From assembly GCF_003086355.1 (NCBI RefSeq), contig NZ_CP031733.1:124001-188000 (forward strand): DNA of 64,000 nucleotides, in the 5' to 3' direction. The notes beneath the pieces are model-generated. The model did not search any database, was not told the DNA's origin, and saw only the letters and a list, made by a program, of their open reading frames with translations. This document shows, piece after piece, positions 38,620 through 50,847 of this stretch. The stretch is from Streptococcus chenjunshii. GTDB taxonomy: Bacteria > Bacillota > Bacilli > Lactobacillales > Streptococcaceae. A program made the translations under genes and the position numbers. Position 1 is the stretch's first letter, and every line of letters begins with the position of its first letter.

Positions 38620-38771
38620 GCTTTTATTATAGCATGATGTCTCTCTGCTGAGAATATCGAGCTCAAAAGAATCACTGCTGCTTTCTCTTTTTTTGCCAGC
38701 AGCTTATGCTTCTTAGCTGGTTTTTACAGTTTCCGGCTGTCGATTTGCGGTAAAATTGCTATAATAAATTT

Positions 38772-41123
38772 ATGACTATTATTGAATTACTGAAAAAAAA
38801 GTTTTTTCCGAAACGGTTAAATCAGCCGACTACTGATGAAAACTCTCAGTTCGGCGGCAAAACGACTGATTTTTCCGAACAGGATCATTTGGATGAGACC
38901 AAAATTTTTCAAGAAGAGAGCTTAGATGAAAGCGAGCTGGCTGGGGAAAGTGACAAAGCCAGTGCTTATCAGCGCAGCCGCAGCTATCGGGAAAAAGAAA
39001 AAGAACGCCCAGCCTGGCTGCAAACCCTAAGCCGTTTTGTACCATCGCCCAAAAACCCTATCCGTCGTTTCTGGCGTCGCTACCGTATTGGTAAAATTCT
39101 GCTGATTGCCGCTGCTGTTTTTGTTTTGGTGGTAGGCTCTTATCTTTTTTATCTGGCCAAAACAGCCAAAGTTTCTGATTTACAGGAGGCACTGAAAGCG
39201 ACTACAGTTATTTATGACCGTAATGAGGAATATGCTGGCAGCTTGTCCGGCCAAAAAGGCAGCTATGTAGAACTGGACGCCATTTCTGATGATTTAGAAA
39301 ATGCGGTCATTGCGACTGAGGACAGGAGTTTCTATAGCAATAACGGCATTAATATCTCTCGTTTTCTATTAGCGGTCGTCACTTTTGGAAAATTTGGCGG
39401 CGGATCAACTATTACGCAGCAGCTGGCTAAAAATGCTTATCTGACTCAAGACCAGACCATCAAGCGGAAAGCACGGGAATTCTTTTTGGCTTTAGAGCTG
39501 ACCAAAAAATACAGTAAAGATGAAATTCTAACCATGTATTTAAATAATGCTTACTTTGGCAATGGTGTTTGGGGAGTTGAAGATGCCAGTCAGAAATATT
39601 TTGGGACCAGTGCGGCCAATCTTAGTCTTGATGAAGCTGCAACCTTAGCTGGAATGCTGAAAGGTCCGGAAGTCTATAATCCTTACTACTCTATTGAGAA
39701 TGCTACTAACAGACGGGACACTGTTTTGGCTAATATGGTGGCTGCGGAAAAAATTACAGAGGAAGAAGCCGATCAGGCAGCAGCAGTAGGTTTGGGCAAT
39801 CAGCTGGCTGATACCTATGTTGGTAAATCTGATGATTACCAGTATCCTTCCTATTTTGATGCTGTGGTCAATGAAGCGGTTGAAGTCTACGGTCTGTCAG
39901 AGGAAGATGTTGTCAACAATGGTTATAAAATCTATACAGAACTGGATCAGAATTATCAGTCCGGTATGCAGCTTACCTTTGATAATGACAGCCTCTTTCC
40001 TGTCTCAGCCTATGACGGAACCAGTGCCCAAGCCGCCGGTGTCGCTCTTGATCCTAATACTGGCGGTGTTCGCGGGCTTATCGGCAGGGTCAACAGTACA
40101 GAGGATGTCTCTTTCAGAAGTTTTAATTATGCCACACAGTCTTCCAGAAGCCCCGGTTCCACCATTAAACCTCTGGTTGTCTACGCGCCAGCAATCGCGG
40201 CCGGCTGGAGTGTAGATAGAGAGCTGCCTAATACGGTGAGGGATTATGACGGCTATGCGCCGACCAATTACGGCGGTTATGAGTCAGAGGATATTCCTAT
40301 GTATCAGGCTTTGGCAAATTCTTATAATATCCCGGCTGTCTATACACTGAATGAACTGGGAATTAATAAAGCCTTCTCTTATGGCGAAAAATTTGGGCTT
40401 AATATGGATGCTGCCAGCAAAGAACTAGGTGTTGCTCTGGGCGGCAGTATGACGACCAATCCGCTGGAGATGGCTCAGGCATATGCTACCTTTGCTAACG
40501 GAGGGGTTATGCATACGGCTCACCTCATTACCCGTATTGAAACAGCCAGCGGAGATGTGATTAAAGAGCACAAGGATAAATCCAAACGTGTCCTCAGTCA
40601 GTCTGTAACCAATAAAATGACCAGTATGATGCTGGGAACTTTTTCCAATGGATCAGCAGTTAATGCTAATGTCTACGGGTACACATTAGCTGGAAAAACA
40701 GGGACCACGGAGACAGAGTTCAATCCGGATTTGAGCAGTGATCAATGGGTAATCGGCTATACCCCAGATGTTGTTATCAGCCAATGGCTTGGTTTTAATG
40801 AGACGGATGAAAACCACTATCTCAGTGATGCCAGCTCGGGGACAGCCTCTTATATTTTTAGCACACAGGCCTCCTATATTCTGCCTTATACAGATGGGAC
40901 AGCATTTAAAGTGGAGAATGCCTATCTTCAAAATGGGGAAAGCTTGGTTTACGATGCTGATAACAGCAACGATACAACGGAAAATAACTCGCAAAGTATT
41001 ATTGACAGCATAAAGGAATCAGCTGATAAAGCTAAACAGAGCATCCAGGATGCTGTTGATGAGTATGGACTCAAGGAAAAAGCAAAAGAAATATGGGACG
41101 GGATTGTGGATTACTTCAGGTAG
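38772..41123 (+). CDS. pbp2a: Penicillin-binding protein 2A (class A bifunctional PBP)
   Basis: 783 aa: cytoplasmic charged N-terminus, one transmembrane helix (about residues 110-130), a glycosyltransferase domain ([41 protein letters not shown], with catalytic Glu in EDRSF) and a transpeptidase domain ([10 protein letters not shown] with the active Ser in STIK; SYN in [14 protein letters not shown]). Polymerises and cross-links peptidoglycan at the cell surface. It precedes rpmG-secE-nusG, the usual streptococcal order. Confidence 0.95.
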   Translation: MTIIELLKKKFFPKRLNQPTTDENSQFGGKTTDFSEQDHLDETKIFQEESLDESELAGESDKASAYQRSRSYREKEKERPAWLQTLSRFVPSPKNPIRRFWRRYRIGKILLIAAAVFVLVVGSYLFYLAKTAKVSDLQEALKATTVIYDRNEEYAGSLSGQKGSYVELDAISDDLENAVIATEDRSFYSNNGINISRFLLAVVTFGKFGGGSTITQQLAKNAYLTQDQTIKRKAREFFLALELTKKYSKDEILTMYLNNAYFGNGVWGVEDASQKYFGTSAANLSLDEAATLAGMLKGPEVYNPYYSIENATNRRDTVLANMVAAEKITEEEADQAAAVGLGNQLADTYVGKSDDYQYPSYFDAVVNEAVEVYGLSEEDVVNNGYKIYTELDQNYQSGMQLTFDNDSLFPVSAYDGTSAQAAGVALDPNTGGVRGLIGRVNSTEDVSFRSFNYATQSSRSPGSTIKPLVVYAPAIAAGWSVDRELPNTVRDYDGYAPTNYGGYESEDIPMYQALANSYNIPAVYTLNELGINKAFSYGEKFGLNMDAASKELGVALGGSMTTNPLEMAQAYATFANGGVMHTAHLITRIETASGDVIKEHKDKSKRVLSQSVTNKMTSMMLGTFSNGSAVNANVYGYTLAGKTGTTETEFNPDLSSDQWVIGYTPDVVISQWLGFNETDENHYLSDASSGTASYIFSTQASYILPYTDGTAFKVENAYLQNGESLVYDADNSNDTTENNSQSIIDSIKESADKAKQSIQDAVDEYGLKEKAKEIWDGIVDYFR

Positions 41124-41175
41124 CTTGCGCGAAAATCTGAATCGTGATAGAATAGGTAAGGATTACGGAGGCATT

Positions 41176-41328
41176 ATGGCACAGAAAAAAGCAAGTCTGG
41201 CTTGTACGGTCTGCGGGAGCCGCAACTACTCAATTACAGTCAGCAGTACTCCCAAGCCGACAAGGCTAGAGGTGAATAAATTTTGTAAGTACTGTAAAAA
41301 GTACACTCTGCATAAAGAAACTCGTTAA
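41176..41328 (+). CDS. rpmG: 50S ribosomal protein L33
   Basis: 50 aa, [20 protein letters not shown] with the zinc-binding CxxC pairs (CTVC and CKYC). The ATG at 41176 has GGAGG upstream; frames open further 5' but inside pbp2a. First gene of the rpmG-secE pair before nusG. Confidence 0.95.
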   Translation: MAQKKASLACTVCGSRNYSITVSSTPKPTRLEVNKFCKYCKKYTLHKETR

Positions 41329-41388
41329 CTATGATACCATCAAAGGAGCAGGCTGAAGTTTCCTGCCCCTCATCGGAAGGAGATACTC

Positions 41389-41565
41389 GTGACATTTATT
41401 AAAGGTGTTTTTACAATTTTAAAAGAGACGACTTGGCCCAGCCATAAGCAGCGCTGGAAAGACTTTTTTTCGGTTATGGAGTATACAATCTTTTTCACAA
41501 TCGTAATCTTCATATTCGACCAGCTGCTCTCTATCGGTATTTTAGACCTGCTCAATCGTTTTTAA
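41389..41565 (+). CDS. secE: Preprotein translocase subunit SecE
   Basis: 58-aa single-span membrane protein starting with GTG (GGAAGGAG upstream). FIKGVFTILKETTWPSHKQRW is the conserved cytoplasmic amphipathic region; one transmembrane helix follows (about residues 34-54). Essential partner of SecY. Its place between rpmG and nusG is standard. Confidence 0.92.
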   Translation: MTFIKGVFTILKETTWPSHKQRWKDFFSVMEYTIFFTIVIFIFDQLLSIGILDLLNRF

Positions 41566-41707
41566 AAAGCAAAAGAAAACGAAGCATTCCTTGCTACCAT
41601 TTTTCATCGAGGGATAATGTGTAAAAGAGGGACTGGGAAACGCTGCTGTACATGGTGCCGGCGCATATCTTTGAAAAAGCAGGAAGAGCTTTTCGGCAGA
41701 AAATAAA

Positions 41708-41778
41708 TTGACATCAAGAAGAGCTTTTACTATAATGGAATAAGAAATCTACTTCTATAAAGCCCTAAAGGGCTTTTT
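41708..41778 (+). promoter_or_regulatory. Consensus promoter followed by an early terminator-like hairpin, upstream of nusG
   Basis: TTGACA (41708), exactly 17 bases, TATAAT (41731): a perfect vegetative promoter. Only about 20-25 bases past the -10 comes AAAGCCC/GGGCTTT followed by T6 (41757-41777). NusG translation starts at 41877. The arrangement looks like attenuation of nusG or a very short RNA. Confidence 0.7.
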
Positions 41779-41876
41779 TATAATGAAAAAATGATCGGCC
41801 GTGAGGATTATTTAAGCAAAATGGCAAGTTGTCTGATCTGCTCATTATTTTTTCAGCATCTCAGAAAGGAAAAAAT

Positions 41877-42416
41877 ATGTTAGATTCATTTGATAAAGGC
41901 TGGTTTGTGCTGCAGACCTACTCAGGTTATGAAAATAAAGTGAAAGAAAACCTGTTACAGCGGGCAAAAACCTACAATATGCTGGAAAATATCCTGCGCG
42001 TAGAGATTCCGACTCAAACGGTTAACATTGAAAAAAACGGTAAAACCAAAGAAGTTGAGGAAAATCGCTTCCCAGGCTATGTTTTAGTGGAAATGGTCAT
42101 GACAGATGAGGCTTGGTTTGTGGTGCGTAATACTCCTAATGTTACTGGGTTTGTCGGGTCTCACGGCAATCGTTCTAAACCAACACCGCTTTTGGAAGAA
42201 GAAATTCGCTCAATCCTGATTTCAATGGGGCAAACGGTAGATGTGATTGACACCAATATAAAACCCGGCGATGTGGTCCAAATTATTGACGGTGCCTTTA
42301 TGGGACAGGAAGGCCGTGTGGTTGAAATCGAAAATAACAAAGTGAAAATCATGATTAACATGTTTGGTTCTGAAACAGCAGCCGAGCTGGAACTCTACCA
42401 GGTTGCAGAACTATGA
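41877..42416 (+). CDS. nusG: Transcription termination/antitermination factor NusG
   Basis: 179 aa: NGN domain (GWFVLQTYSGYENKVKENLLQRA; FPGYVLVEMVMTDEAWFVVRNTPNVTGFVG) and a C-terminal KOW motif (GDVVQIIDGAFMGQEGRVVEIENNKVKIMINMFG). Binds RNA polymerase and modulates pausing and termination. ATG 41877 with AAAGGA upstream; the longer frame from 41829 is not supported. Confidence 0.96.
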   Translation: MLDSFDKGWFVLQTYSGYENKVKENLLQRAKTYNMLENILRVEIPTQTVNIEKNGKTKEVEENRFPGYVLVEMVMTDEAWFVVRNTPNVTGFVGSHGNRSKPTPLLEEEIRSILISMGQTVDVIDTNIKPGDVVQIIDGAFMGQEGRVVEIENNKVKIMINMFGSETAAELELYQVAEL

Positions 42417-42547
42417 TAAAAGGAAGTCGGAGTCTGGCTGTCGAACACTGTTTGATGACGACCTGCCATTTGGGAATAAAATTTGCTGTAGCGTTTGAAC
42501 AGCCTAAGTCTGACTAATCATTATGGGAGTGGAGTAAGTTCTTAAAG

Positions 42548-42885
42548 ACATAGCTGCTCCCTAATAATTTCTTAAACGAGCCGGGAATAATTATTTCCGG
42601 CTCGTTTTTGAGGAGAAGCTATCTGCTGCACTAAACTCAATAAGGTCAGTTACAAAATAATTTTTACTGCTTTAAGCTGCATTTAAGGTCTTACTTATAT
42701 ACTATAACCATCGGAACAGAACTGCTGATTTGCCGCTCGGTTTCTCAGACAGGATTTGTTCTGGTAATCCCTAAAACTTTTCTTTTTCATAAATCTCCTA
42801 GGAGAGGCCGGGACAAAAGTCCCGCTCTCTTTTTGTTGTTTTATTGTGTTTTAGCTTACAGCTGGTAAAGCAGAAAATTTGGCAG
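42548..42885. repeat. 338-bp direct repeat, left copy
   Basis: Nearly identical and of equal length to 51986-52323. Each copy holds a CGAGCCGG.. / CCGGCTCG terminator (42577-42607), a TATACTATAA stretch, and a second hairpin with GGGAC/GTCCC and a T-run. In this copy it is fused at ATTTGGCAG to the middle of a toxin gene. Confidence 0.9.
42698..42834 (+). ncRNA. Possible small RNA inside the 338-bp repeat
   Basis: A TATACTATAA box is followed about 125 bases later by a GC-rich hairpin (GGGACAAAAGTCCC with flanking pairs) and T5. There is no open frame between. In the right copy the hairpin arms differ (GAGAGCGGGAC with GTCCCACTCTC) but still pair. Speculative. Confidence 0.25.
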
Positions 42886-42946
42886 CCTTGTGCTTGCTTT
42901 TGTGAGCTTAGTTGTTGCTATCGTACATTTAGGCAATAAAAAATAA
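42881..42946 (+). pseudogene. Truncated holin-like toxin gene (third type I TA copy)
   Basis: Encodes the C-terminal 21 residues GSLVLAFVSLVVAIVHLGNKK of the toxins found whole at 52.66 and 53.32 kb, then the same bidirectional hairpin (AATAACCGT...ACGGTTATT) and ACCGTCTTAAACGG. The 5' half is replaced by the 338-bp repeat, with the join at the shared ATTTGGCAG. Confidence 0.75.
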
Positions 42947-43027
42947 CCGTTCTTAACTTTGGCTAGTTAACGGTTATTTTTACATTATAAATAATCAGTT
43001 ACGACCACCGTCTTAAACGGGTCTGCT

Positions 43028-43052
43028 ATCGATAATCTATCATACCCCTACA
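43028..43052. other. att-like core overlapping tRNA-Lys 3' end
   Basis: ATCGATAATCTATCATACCCC plus TACA is shared with 53003-53028 (one C longer there) and more loosely with 52360-52385. It covers the acceptor 3' strand of the tRNA gene, the usual target of ICE integrases. Confidence 0.65.
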
Positions 43053-43114
43053 GGGCTCGAACCTGTGACCCATGGATTAAGAGTCCACTGCTCTACCAAC
43101 TGAGCTAAGGAGGC
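43042..43114 (-). tRNA. tRNA-Lys (CTT) with a disrupted acceptor stem
   Basis: Standard D-arm, anticodon loop CTCTTAA (anticodon CTT), T-arm ACAGG-TTCGAGC-CCTGT. The 5' acceptor strand is GCCTCCT, but the 3' strand reads AGGGGTA, leaving the first two pairs mismatched (C2-U71, G1-A72), and no CCA is encoded. An AGGAGGC-ACCA end would be expected. The 3' end coincides with the att-like core. Confidence 0.85.
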
Positions 43115-43116
43115 AA

Positions 43117-43266
43117 TAAAAAAGCTGTATTGGTACCGGTAGCCCGCGTTTTGTATTGAACCCGCATATTAACGCAGGTGGGCAACGCGCTTCTCACTTA
43201 GCTGCTTCCGCGTGAAACGGCTTGCATACTGTCAGAAAGACCTATGTTTCCCAAAAATACAAAGAT
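43117..43266 (-). ncRNA. Structured RNA candidate directly upstream of tRNA-Lys (possibly 6S RNA)
   Basis: About 150 bases, no open frame on this strand. Ends can pair (GTAT..TGG with CCA-ATAC), inner hairpins include ACCTGC/GCGGGT and a GCAA..TTGC rod, and a T6 run ends it 3 bases before the tRNA. I could not confirm 6S RNA from memory of the consensus; other small RNAs are possible. Confidence 0.35.
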
Positions 43267-43426
43267 TTAGTCGGTCAACACATTGATGTGGGCTCGTATA
43301 CCACAGCATTTATTCTATGGTTTTATCATTGTCACCAGTCTTCTCGTATCAGTCAAAAGAAAAGGCACTAGTGCTAAAGGAAATTCGTCAATATACTCGA
43401 TGTCATTCTTAATGAAAGCCCAGTGC

Positions 43427-44389
43427 TTATTTAAAATCTGCCATCAATTCATTGACAACTTCCTGGACCGTTCGGACAGCCTTAATTGGTGTGATACCTG
43501 TCCCGACAGAGATAAAGCCTTCTTGAGAATTGCCTTCAACCATGCCTTTGAACATGCCAACACCGCCATTTTGAAGTTTAGCCAGTTCTTCACGAGAGGC
43601 TCCCGCTTGGTCGCGTTCAACAATCTGATGGACAAGTTCAGTTGGAAGAGAGCGGTAATAGGCTGGGAGTGTACGAAAGAGCAGAAGATCTTCTGCCGTT
43701 GCATTGACAATTTTTTCCTTAACAGACTGGTGTGCAGGGCTTTCTACTGTTGGGAGGAAGACCGAACCTGCAAAGACACCTTCAGCACCGAGCGCAAAGG
43801 CAGCCCGAACACCGCGAACATCACCGATACCGCCAGCTGCCATGACTGGAATGGAGATAGCATCCACAATCATTGGCACGATAGAGAAAGTTCCAATAAT
43901 TTTTTCAGGTACAGTGCCGCCTTCGTCAAAACCGGTCGCTACATAGATATCAATTCCAAAATCTTCAGCAGCTTTTGCATCAGCAATGGTTGGATTGCCG
44001 GGGCGATAAACGATTTTAATCCCTTTTTCTTTTAAAGGAGTAAAGATACGCTCATCCAAGATACCATTAATGAGAACAATAGGAACTTTTTCCTCTATAA
44101 CCACTTGTAGGATTGGCCAAGTATAGGTTAAGTCATAATCAACTACAAGAGTAGAAGCAAATGGTTTATCAGTCAGAGCTTTGACCTTTTGAATTTCACG
44201 GCGCATGCGTTCAGCCGTTTCCTGAGGATCACGGGTAATGGTGGTTTGGCCAGCATTTGGGCCTAGAATACCTAGCCCACCTGCATTGCTGACAGCAGCG
44301 ACAAATTCAGCATTTGTTAACCAAGCCATTGGTCCCTGAATAATAGGATATTGAATGCCGAGAATTTCGGTCACACGGGTTTGCATCAT
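43427..44389 (-). CDS. Nitronate monooxygenase / FabK-like FMN oxidoreductase
   Basis: 320-aa FMN-dependent TIM-barrel protein: TEILGIQYPIIQGPMAWLTNAEFVAAVSNAGGLGILG at the N-terminus, VATGFDEGGT, MAAGGIGDVRGVRAAFALGAEGVFAGSVFL as the phosphate-binding region. Nitronate monooxygenases detoxify alkyl nitronates; FabK enoyl reductases share the fold, but this gene is outside a fab cluster. It faces the HxlR regulator cluster and may share its control. Confidence 0.85.
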   Translation of the reverse strand: MMQTRVTEILGIQYPIIQGPMAWLTNAEFVAAVSNAGGLGILGPNAGQTTITRDPQETAERMRREIQKVKALTDKPFASTLVVDYDLTYTWPILQVVIEEKVPIVLINGILDERIFTPLKEKGIKIVYRPGNPTIADAKAAEDFGIDIYVATGFDEGGTVPEKIIGTFSIVPMIVDAISIPVMAAGGIGDVRGVRAAFALGAEGVFAGSVFLPTVESPAHQSVKEKIVNATAEDLLLFRTLPAYYRSLPTELVHQIVERDQAGASREELAKLQNGGVGMFKGMVEGNSQEGFISVGTGITPIKAVRTVQEVVNELMADFK

Positions 44390-44464
44390 GGGTTTGTCTC
44401 CTTTTTCTAATGAATACCATCATTATAACAGGGAGACGGGTCATTGAGAAGACGGCAATTTTAA

Positions 44465-44498
44465 AAGACCTAGTACACTTTTGTGTACCTTAGGTCTT
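44465..44498. terminator. Hairpin at the 3' end of the HxlR gene, operator-like
   Basis: AAGACCTAGTACAC - TTTT - GTGTAC..TAGGTCTT, 14 pairs with a 2-base bulge. It spans the hxlR stop codon and could be a bidirectional terminator. The inner palindrome GTACACTTTTGTGTAC also resembles HxlR-family operators. Confidence 0.6.
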
Positions 44499-44870
44499 GA
44501 TGTGCGATTTATAGCTGCCGCCTTTGGTGTGTTTTTCACCGTATGCAACCATCATTTCTAAGATAGGCAGGAGGTCACGGCCTTTCTCGGTCAATCGGTA
44601 GTCTACATGCGGTGGAACTTCAGGATGAATGGTTTTGATGATCAAGCCATCCGCATCCATCTCTTTAAGTTGCTTAGTGAGGGAACCTTGGGAGAGATTA
44701 TCTAGGTGTTTTTGGATTTGGTTAAACCGCTGAGCCCCTCCTGATAGAAAATCAAGAATCATTAATTTCCAGCGGCCATCCATAACCGTCTGAGTGTAGA
44801 GGAGATGGAAAATCGGAGTAGGGTTTTCTAAATCTTCTGGGCGAAAGCCCTTGGGACAAATCTTGGCCAT
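44490..44870 (-). CDS. HxlR-family transcriptional regulator
   Basis: 126 aa from ATG 44870 (AAAGGA six bases upstream); longer frames run to 45056 across the promoter and are rejected. Winged-helix HxlR domain: MDGRWKLMILDFLSGGAQRFNQIQKHLDNLSQGSLTKQLKEMDADGLI and HVDYRLTEKGRDLLPIL. An N-terminal Cys (KICPKG) could be redox- or aldehyde-sensing as in HypR/QorR-type members. Divergent from the monooxygenase gene it probably represses. Confidence 0.87.
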   Translation of the reverse strand: MAKICPKGFRPEDLENPTPIFHLLYTQTVMDGRWKLMILDFLSGGAQRFNQIQKHLDNLSQGSLTKQLKEMDADGLIIKTIHPEVPPHVDYRLTEKGRDLLPILEMMVAYGEKHTKGGSYKSHIKT

Positions 44871-44926
44871 AAACATTCCTTTCTTTTTGCGCTGAAAAAT
44901 TTGATGGGCACCAAAAACAACAAAAA

Positions 44927-44984
44927 AGTGTACTTTGTTATTAATTTTTGCCTTCTTGTAGGGTATTAGCTGGTCTGTTATACT
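44927..44984 (+). promoter_or_regulatory. Divergent promoter region with HxlR-like operator
   Basis: TTGTAG (44956), 17 bases, TATACT (44979) drives the monooxygenase. Just upstream AAGTGTACTTTG resembles half of the GTACAC palindrome at 44473. Confidence 0.55.
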
Positions 44985-45017
44985 CATTTTATCATAAAAA
45001 ATAAAAAGGATAAAAAA

Positions 45018-46346
45018 ATGACTACAGACCAAAAACAAATGAAAATCGTCCTCCAAATGGTTTCAGGCTATGGTGGGGAATTTAAGACTTGGCGGTTGCC
45101 AGAAGCTAAAGCTGATGCCTATACGGATATGGATCTCTATGTTGAGATGGCTCAGTTAGCTGAAAAAGGAAAACTCCATGCTCTTTTTATGGCTGATACG
45201 CCGGCTTTAGTGAATAACTTGAACACAGAGACGCCTATGCATTCCATGGATCCTCTCATTGCTATGACATCCGTAGCACGTGCAACCAATCGTATTGGCC
45301 TTGTTGGAACCTTTTCAACAACCTTCAATGAGCCTTATAACTTAGCCCGCCACCTGAAGACACTCGATGTTGTTAGTCATGGTCGTGTTGGCTGGAATAC
45401 AGTCACGACCTCAACAGGAGCGACAGCAGATAATTTTGGTTCCCATATTGCTAGCCGTAAGGAACGTTATGGGCGAGCTCATGAAGTGATTGAGGCGGTG
45501 CAGTCATTATGGGGGTCTTGGGGAGAGAGCGCCTATGTCCACGATAAGGAAACTGGTCAATTTGCGGACCTAGACCAGATTAAACCGGTCAATTACCGCG
45601 GCGAGTATGTTAAGACGTCGGGTCCCCTTCCGATCCCACCATCGGAGCAAGGTCAGCCAGTCCTCTTCCAAGCAGGCCCAAGTGGTGAAGGGGTCGAACT
45701 CGCAGGTCGTTTTGCCTCAGGGGTTTATGCCAACCCTTTTACCATCGAGGAATCACGTGAATACCGTGACATTTTGAGAGAAGCTGCTGTCCGCCACGGT
45801 CGTGAAGCGGATGAAATCAATGTTTTTACAGGCTTTATGTTTACCATCGCTGATAGTAAGGAAGAAGCCTTGGCTCGCCGCCGTCAGGTCATGGCCTTTG
45901 ATCTCGAAGAAACCAATCAACGCTTGCGGTATCTCTCCGCCATGGTCGGGGTTAATTTGACCAGTTTAGATGTTGAAAAACCATTGCCAGAGGGTGTACA
46001 AAACATGCTTCAAGCCAATTGGCAGGACCCGCGTTCACCAAGGGCAGTAGAACTGCTACAAGAAGGCTATTCACCACTTGACACCTTGGCTATGGGCGTT
46101 ATCAACTACCATCCTGTGGTTGTCGGAACGGCTACAGATGTGGCAGACTTCCTGCAAGAATGGTTTGAGTCTGGCGCAACAGATGGTTTCTCTATTGTAC
46201 CTGATTTAGCTCATGACGGAGTCAGACGCTTCGTCGAAGAAGTGGTCCCAATCCTTCAAGAACGAGGTATTTTCCATAGAGACTACGAAGGATCAACGCT
46301 CCGCGAAAACTTAGGCTTGCCTTATCAGTATGGGGTAAAAGATTAG
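45018..46346 (+). CDS. NtaA/SnaA/DszA-type flavin-dependent monooxygenase (luciferase-like)
   Basis: 442 aa, bacterial-luciferase TIM barrel of the NtaA group, which use FMNH2 from a partner reductase: KTWRLPEAKADAYTDMDLYVEMAQLAEKGKLHALFMADT, RIGLVGTFSTTFNEPYNLARHLKTLDVVSHGRVGWNTVTT, PVLFQAGPSGEGVELAGRFA and ATDGFSIVPDLAHDGVRRFV. The substrate is unknown (aminopolycarboxylates, sulfonates or similar in relatives). Controlled by the divergent HxlR gene. A hairpin terminator follows. Confidence 0.88.
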   Translation: MTTDQKQMKIVLQMVSGYGGEFKTWRLPEAKADAYTDMDLYVEMAQLAEKGKLHALFMADTPALVNNLNTETPMHSMDPLIAMTSVARATNRIGLVGTFSTTFNEPYNLARHLKTLDVVSHGRVGWNTVTTSTGATADNFGSHIASRKERYGRAHEVIEAVQSLWGSWGESAYVHDKETGQFADLDQIKPVNYRGEYVKTSGPLPIPPSEQGQPVLFQAGPSGEGVELAGRFASGVYANPFTIEESREYRDILREAAVRHGREADEINVFTGFMFTIADSKEEALARRRQVMAFDLEETNQRLRYLSAMVGVNLTSLDVEKPLPEGVQNMLQANWQDPRSPRAVELLQEGYSPLDTLAMGVINYHPVVVGTATDVADFLQEWFESGATDGFSIVPDLAHDGVRRFVEEVVPILQERGIFHRDYEGSTLRENLGLPYQYGVKD

Positions 46347-46352
46347 TTTATT

Positions 46353-46381
46353 ACCACTTGTCATATAGACAGGTGGTTTTT
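46353..46381 (+). terminator. Terminator after the monooxygenase gene
   Basis: ACCACTTGTC / GACAGGTGGT stem (one T-G), then TTTTT. Confidence 0.75.
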
Positions 46382-46434
46382 CAGTCGTCTTGTGCTATAA
46401 TAGGGACAATAAGGGGTAAGGAGGCTGGACGGAT

Positions 46435-47328
46435 ATGCTCATCAAAGAACGCTTGCTGGATCAGACGGAGATGACAGAGGTTGAAGCAGAAGTGGCTAAT
46501 TTCTTTTTAGAGACAGGTCGTGCTCTCAAATCCATGAGTTCTCGTGCGATTGCCAAAGAGCTCTTTGTAGCCCCTTCAACAGTCACCCGTTTTTGCCAGT
46601 GGTTAGGCTTTGGAGGCTTTAATGCTTTCAAAGAGGCTTATTTGGCAGAAGTAGACTATCTGGACACGAATTTTCAAGAGATCGATCCTAATAAACCCTT
46701 TGGCGAGCGAGATCAGAATATGGCTGTAGCTTCAAAAATAGCCAGCCTTTATCAAGAAACTGTTCAAGACAGCTTGTCGCTTCTCAATCACGATATCTTG
46801 CAACAGGCGACTCGTATGCTTGAACGGGCAACCAATATTCAATTTGGAGTGGTTGGCGATGCTTTTGAGATGGCCGAGACCTTTAAAAACAGAATGGTGA
46901 AGTTGGGGAAGCCTGTCACTATTGAGCGACGTTTGGATAACCTCTTTTTCGCTGCCCTTCAAGCTAGTCATGAGTCCTGCTTTATCCTAGTCTCTTATTC
47001 AGGAGAGACGGAGTCAATTTTAAAGGTAGCTGAAGTTTTGAAGAAAAGACATTTACCGACCATTGTCTTGACCTCTTTTGGAGACAACAGCCTGTCTCAG
47101 ATGTTCAATATGGTTATTCGGATTTCGACACGGGAAACTTTGGTGGAAAATCTGGGGAATTTTAGTTCTCTGATTTCGATTTCCTTTATTTTGGATAGCC
47201 TATATGCCAGTTATTTTCAAAGGGACTATGACAAGCATTACAGACAGAAAATTAAGCTGTCTCGAACTTTCGAGCAAAAACGTAAATCCAACAATCCCTT
47301 ATTAAGAGGATCTTCAGACAAAAGCTAG
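46435..47328 (+). CDS. RpiR-family transcriptional regulator of the beta-glucoside operon
   Basis: 297 aa with an N-terminal HTH (SSRAIAKELFVAPSTVTRFCQWLGFGGFNAFKEAYL) and a C-terminal SIS domain (FGVVGDAFEMAETFKNRMVKLG, CFILVSYSGETESILKVAEVLKKR). It precedes the beta-glucoside PTS and GH1 gene and probably senses a phosphorylated beta-glucoside. Separated from the PTS gene by a terminator and a cre-like promoter. Confidence 0.87.
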   Translation: MLIKERLLDQTEMTEVEAEVANFFLETGRALKSMSSRAIAKELFVAPSTVTRFCQWLGFGGFNAFKEAYLAEVDYLDTNFQEIDPNKPFGERDQNMAVASKIASLYQETVQDSLSLLNHDILQQATRMLERATNIQFGVVGDAFEMAETFKNRMVKLGKPVTIERRLDNLFFAALQASHESCFILVSYSGETESILKVAEVLKKRHLPTIVLTSFGDNSLSQMFNMVIRISTRETLVENLGNFSSLISISFILDSLYASYFQRDYDKHYRQKIKLSRTFEQKRKSNNPLLRGSSDKS

Positions 47329-47352
47329 TCCGCAACAGTGTTGCGGATTTTT
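47329..47352 (+). terminator. Terminator after the RpiR gene
   Basis: Eight-base perfect stem TCCGCAAC / GTTGCGGA followed by TTTTTG; starts directly at the stop codon. Confidence 0.8.
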
Positions 47353-47384
47353 GCTGTTTTTAGGGGACAATTTGGCAACGGTTG

Positions 47385-47399
47385 TGAAAGCGTTTCAAA
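47385..47399 (+). promoter_or_regulatory. cre-like site before the beta-glucoside PTS gene
   Basis: TGAAAGCGTTTCA is a 13-base palindrome-like CcpA site (one base short of the consensus), 66 bases before the PTS start. Confidence 0.55.
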
Positions 47400-47452
47400 A
47401 ATTATTGTAATAAGACATGAAAGGAAATACAATCATATCATTAAATTATTAA

Positions 47453-49303
<1,851 letters not shown>

Positions 49304-49306
49304 TAA

Positions 49307-50827
<1,521 letters not shown>

Positions 50828-50847
50828 AGATAAGAAAGAGGGCTGAC

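Noticed and set aside
43283..44035. Long open frame (about 250 codons) on the plus strand
   Set aside because: Entirely antisense to the well-supported nitronate monooxygenase gene, Cys/Trp-rich nonsense composition, no ribosome-binding site.
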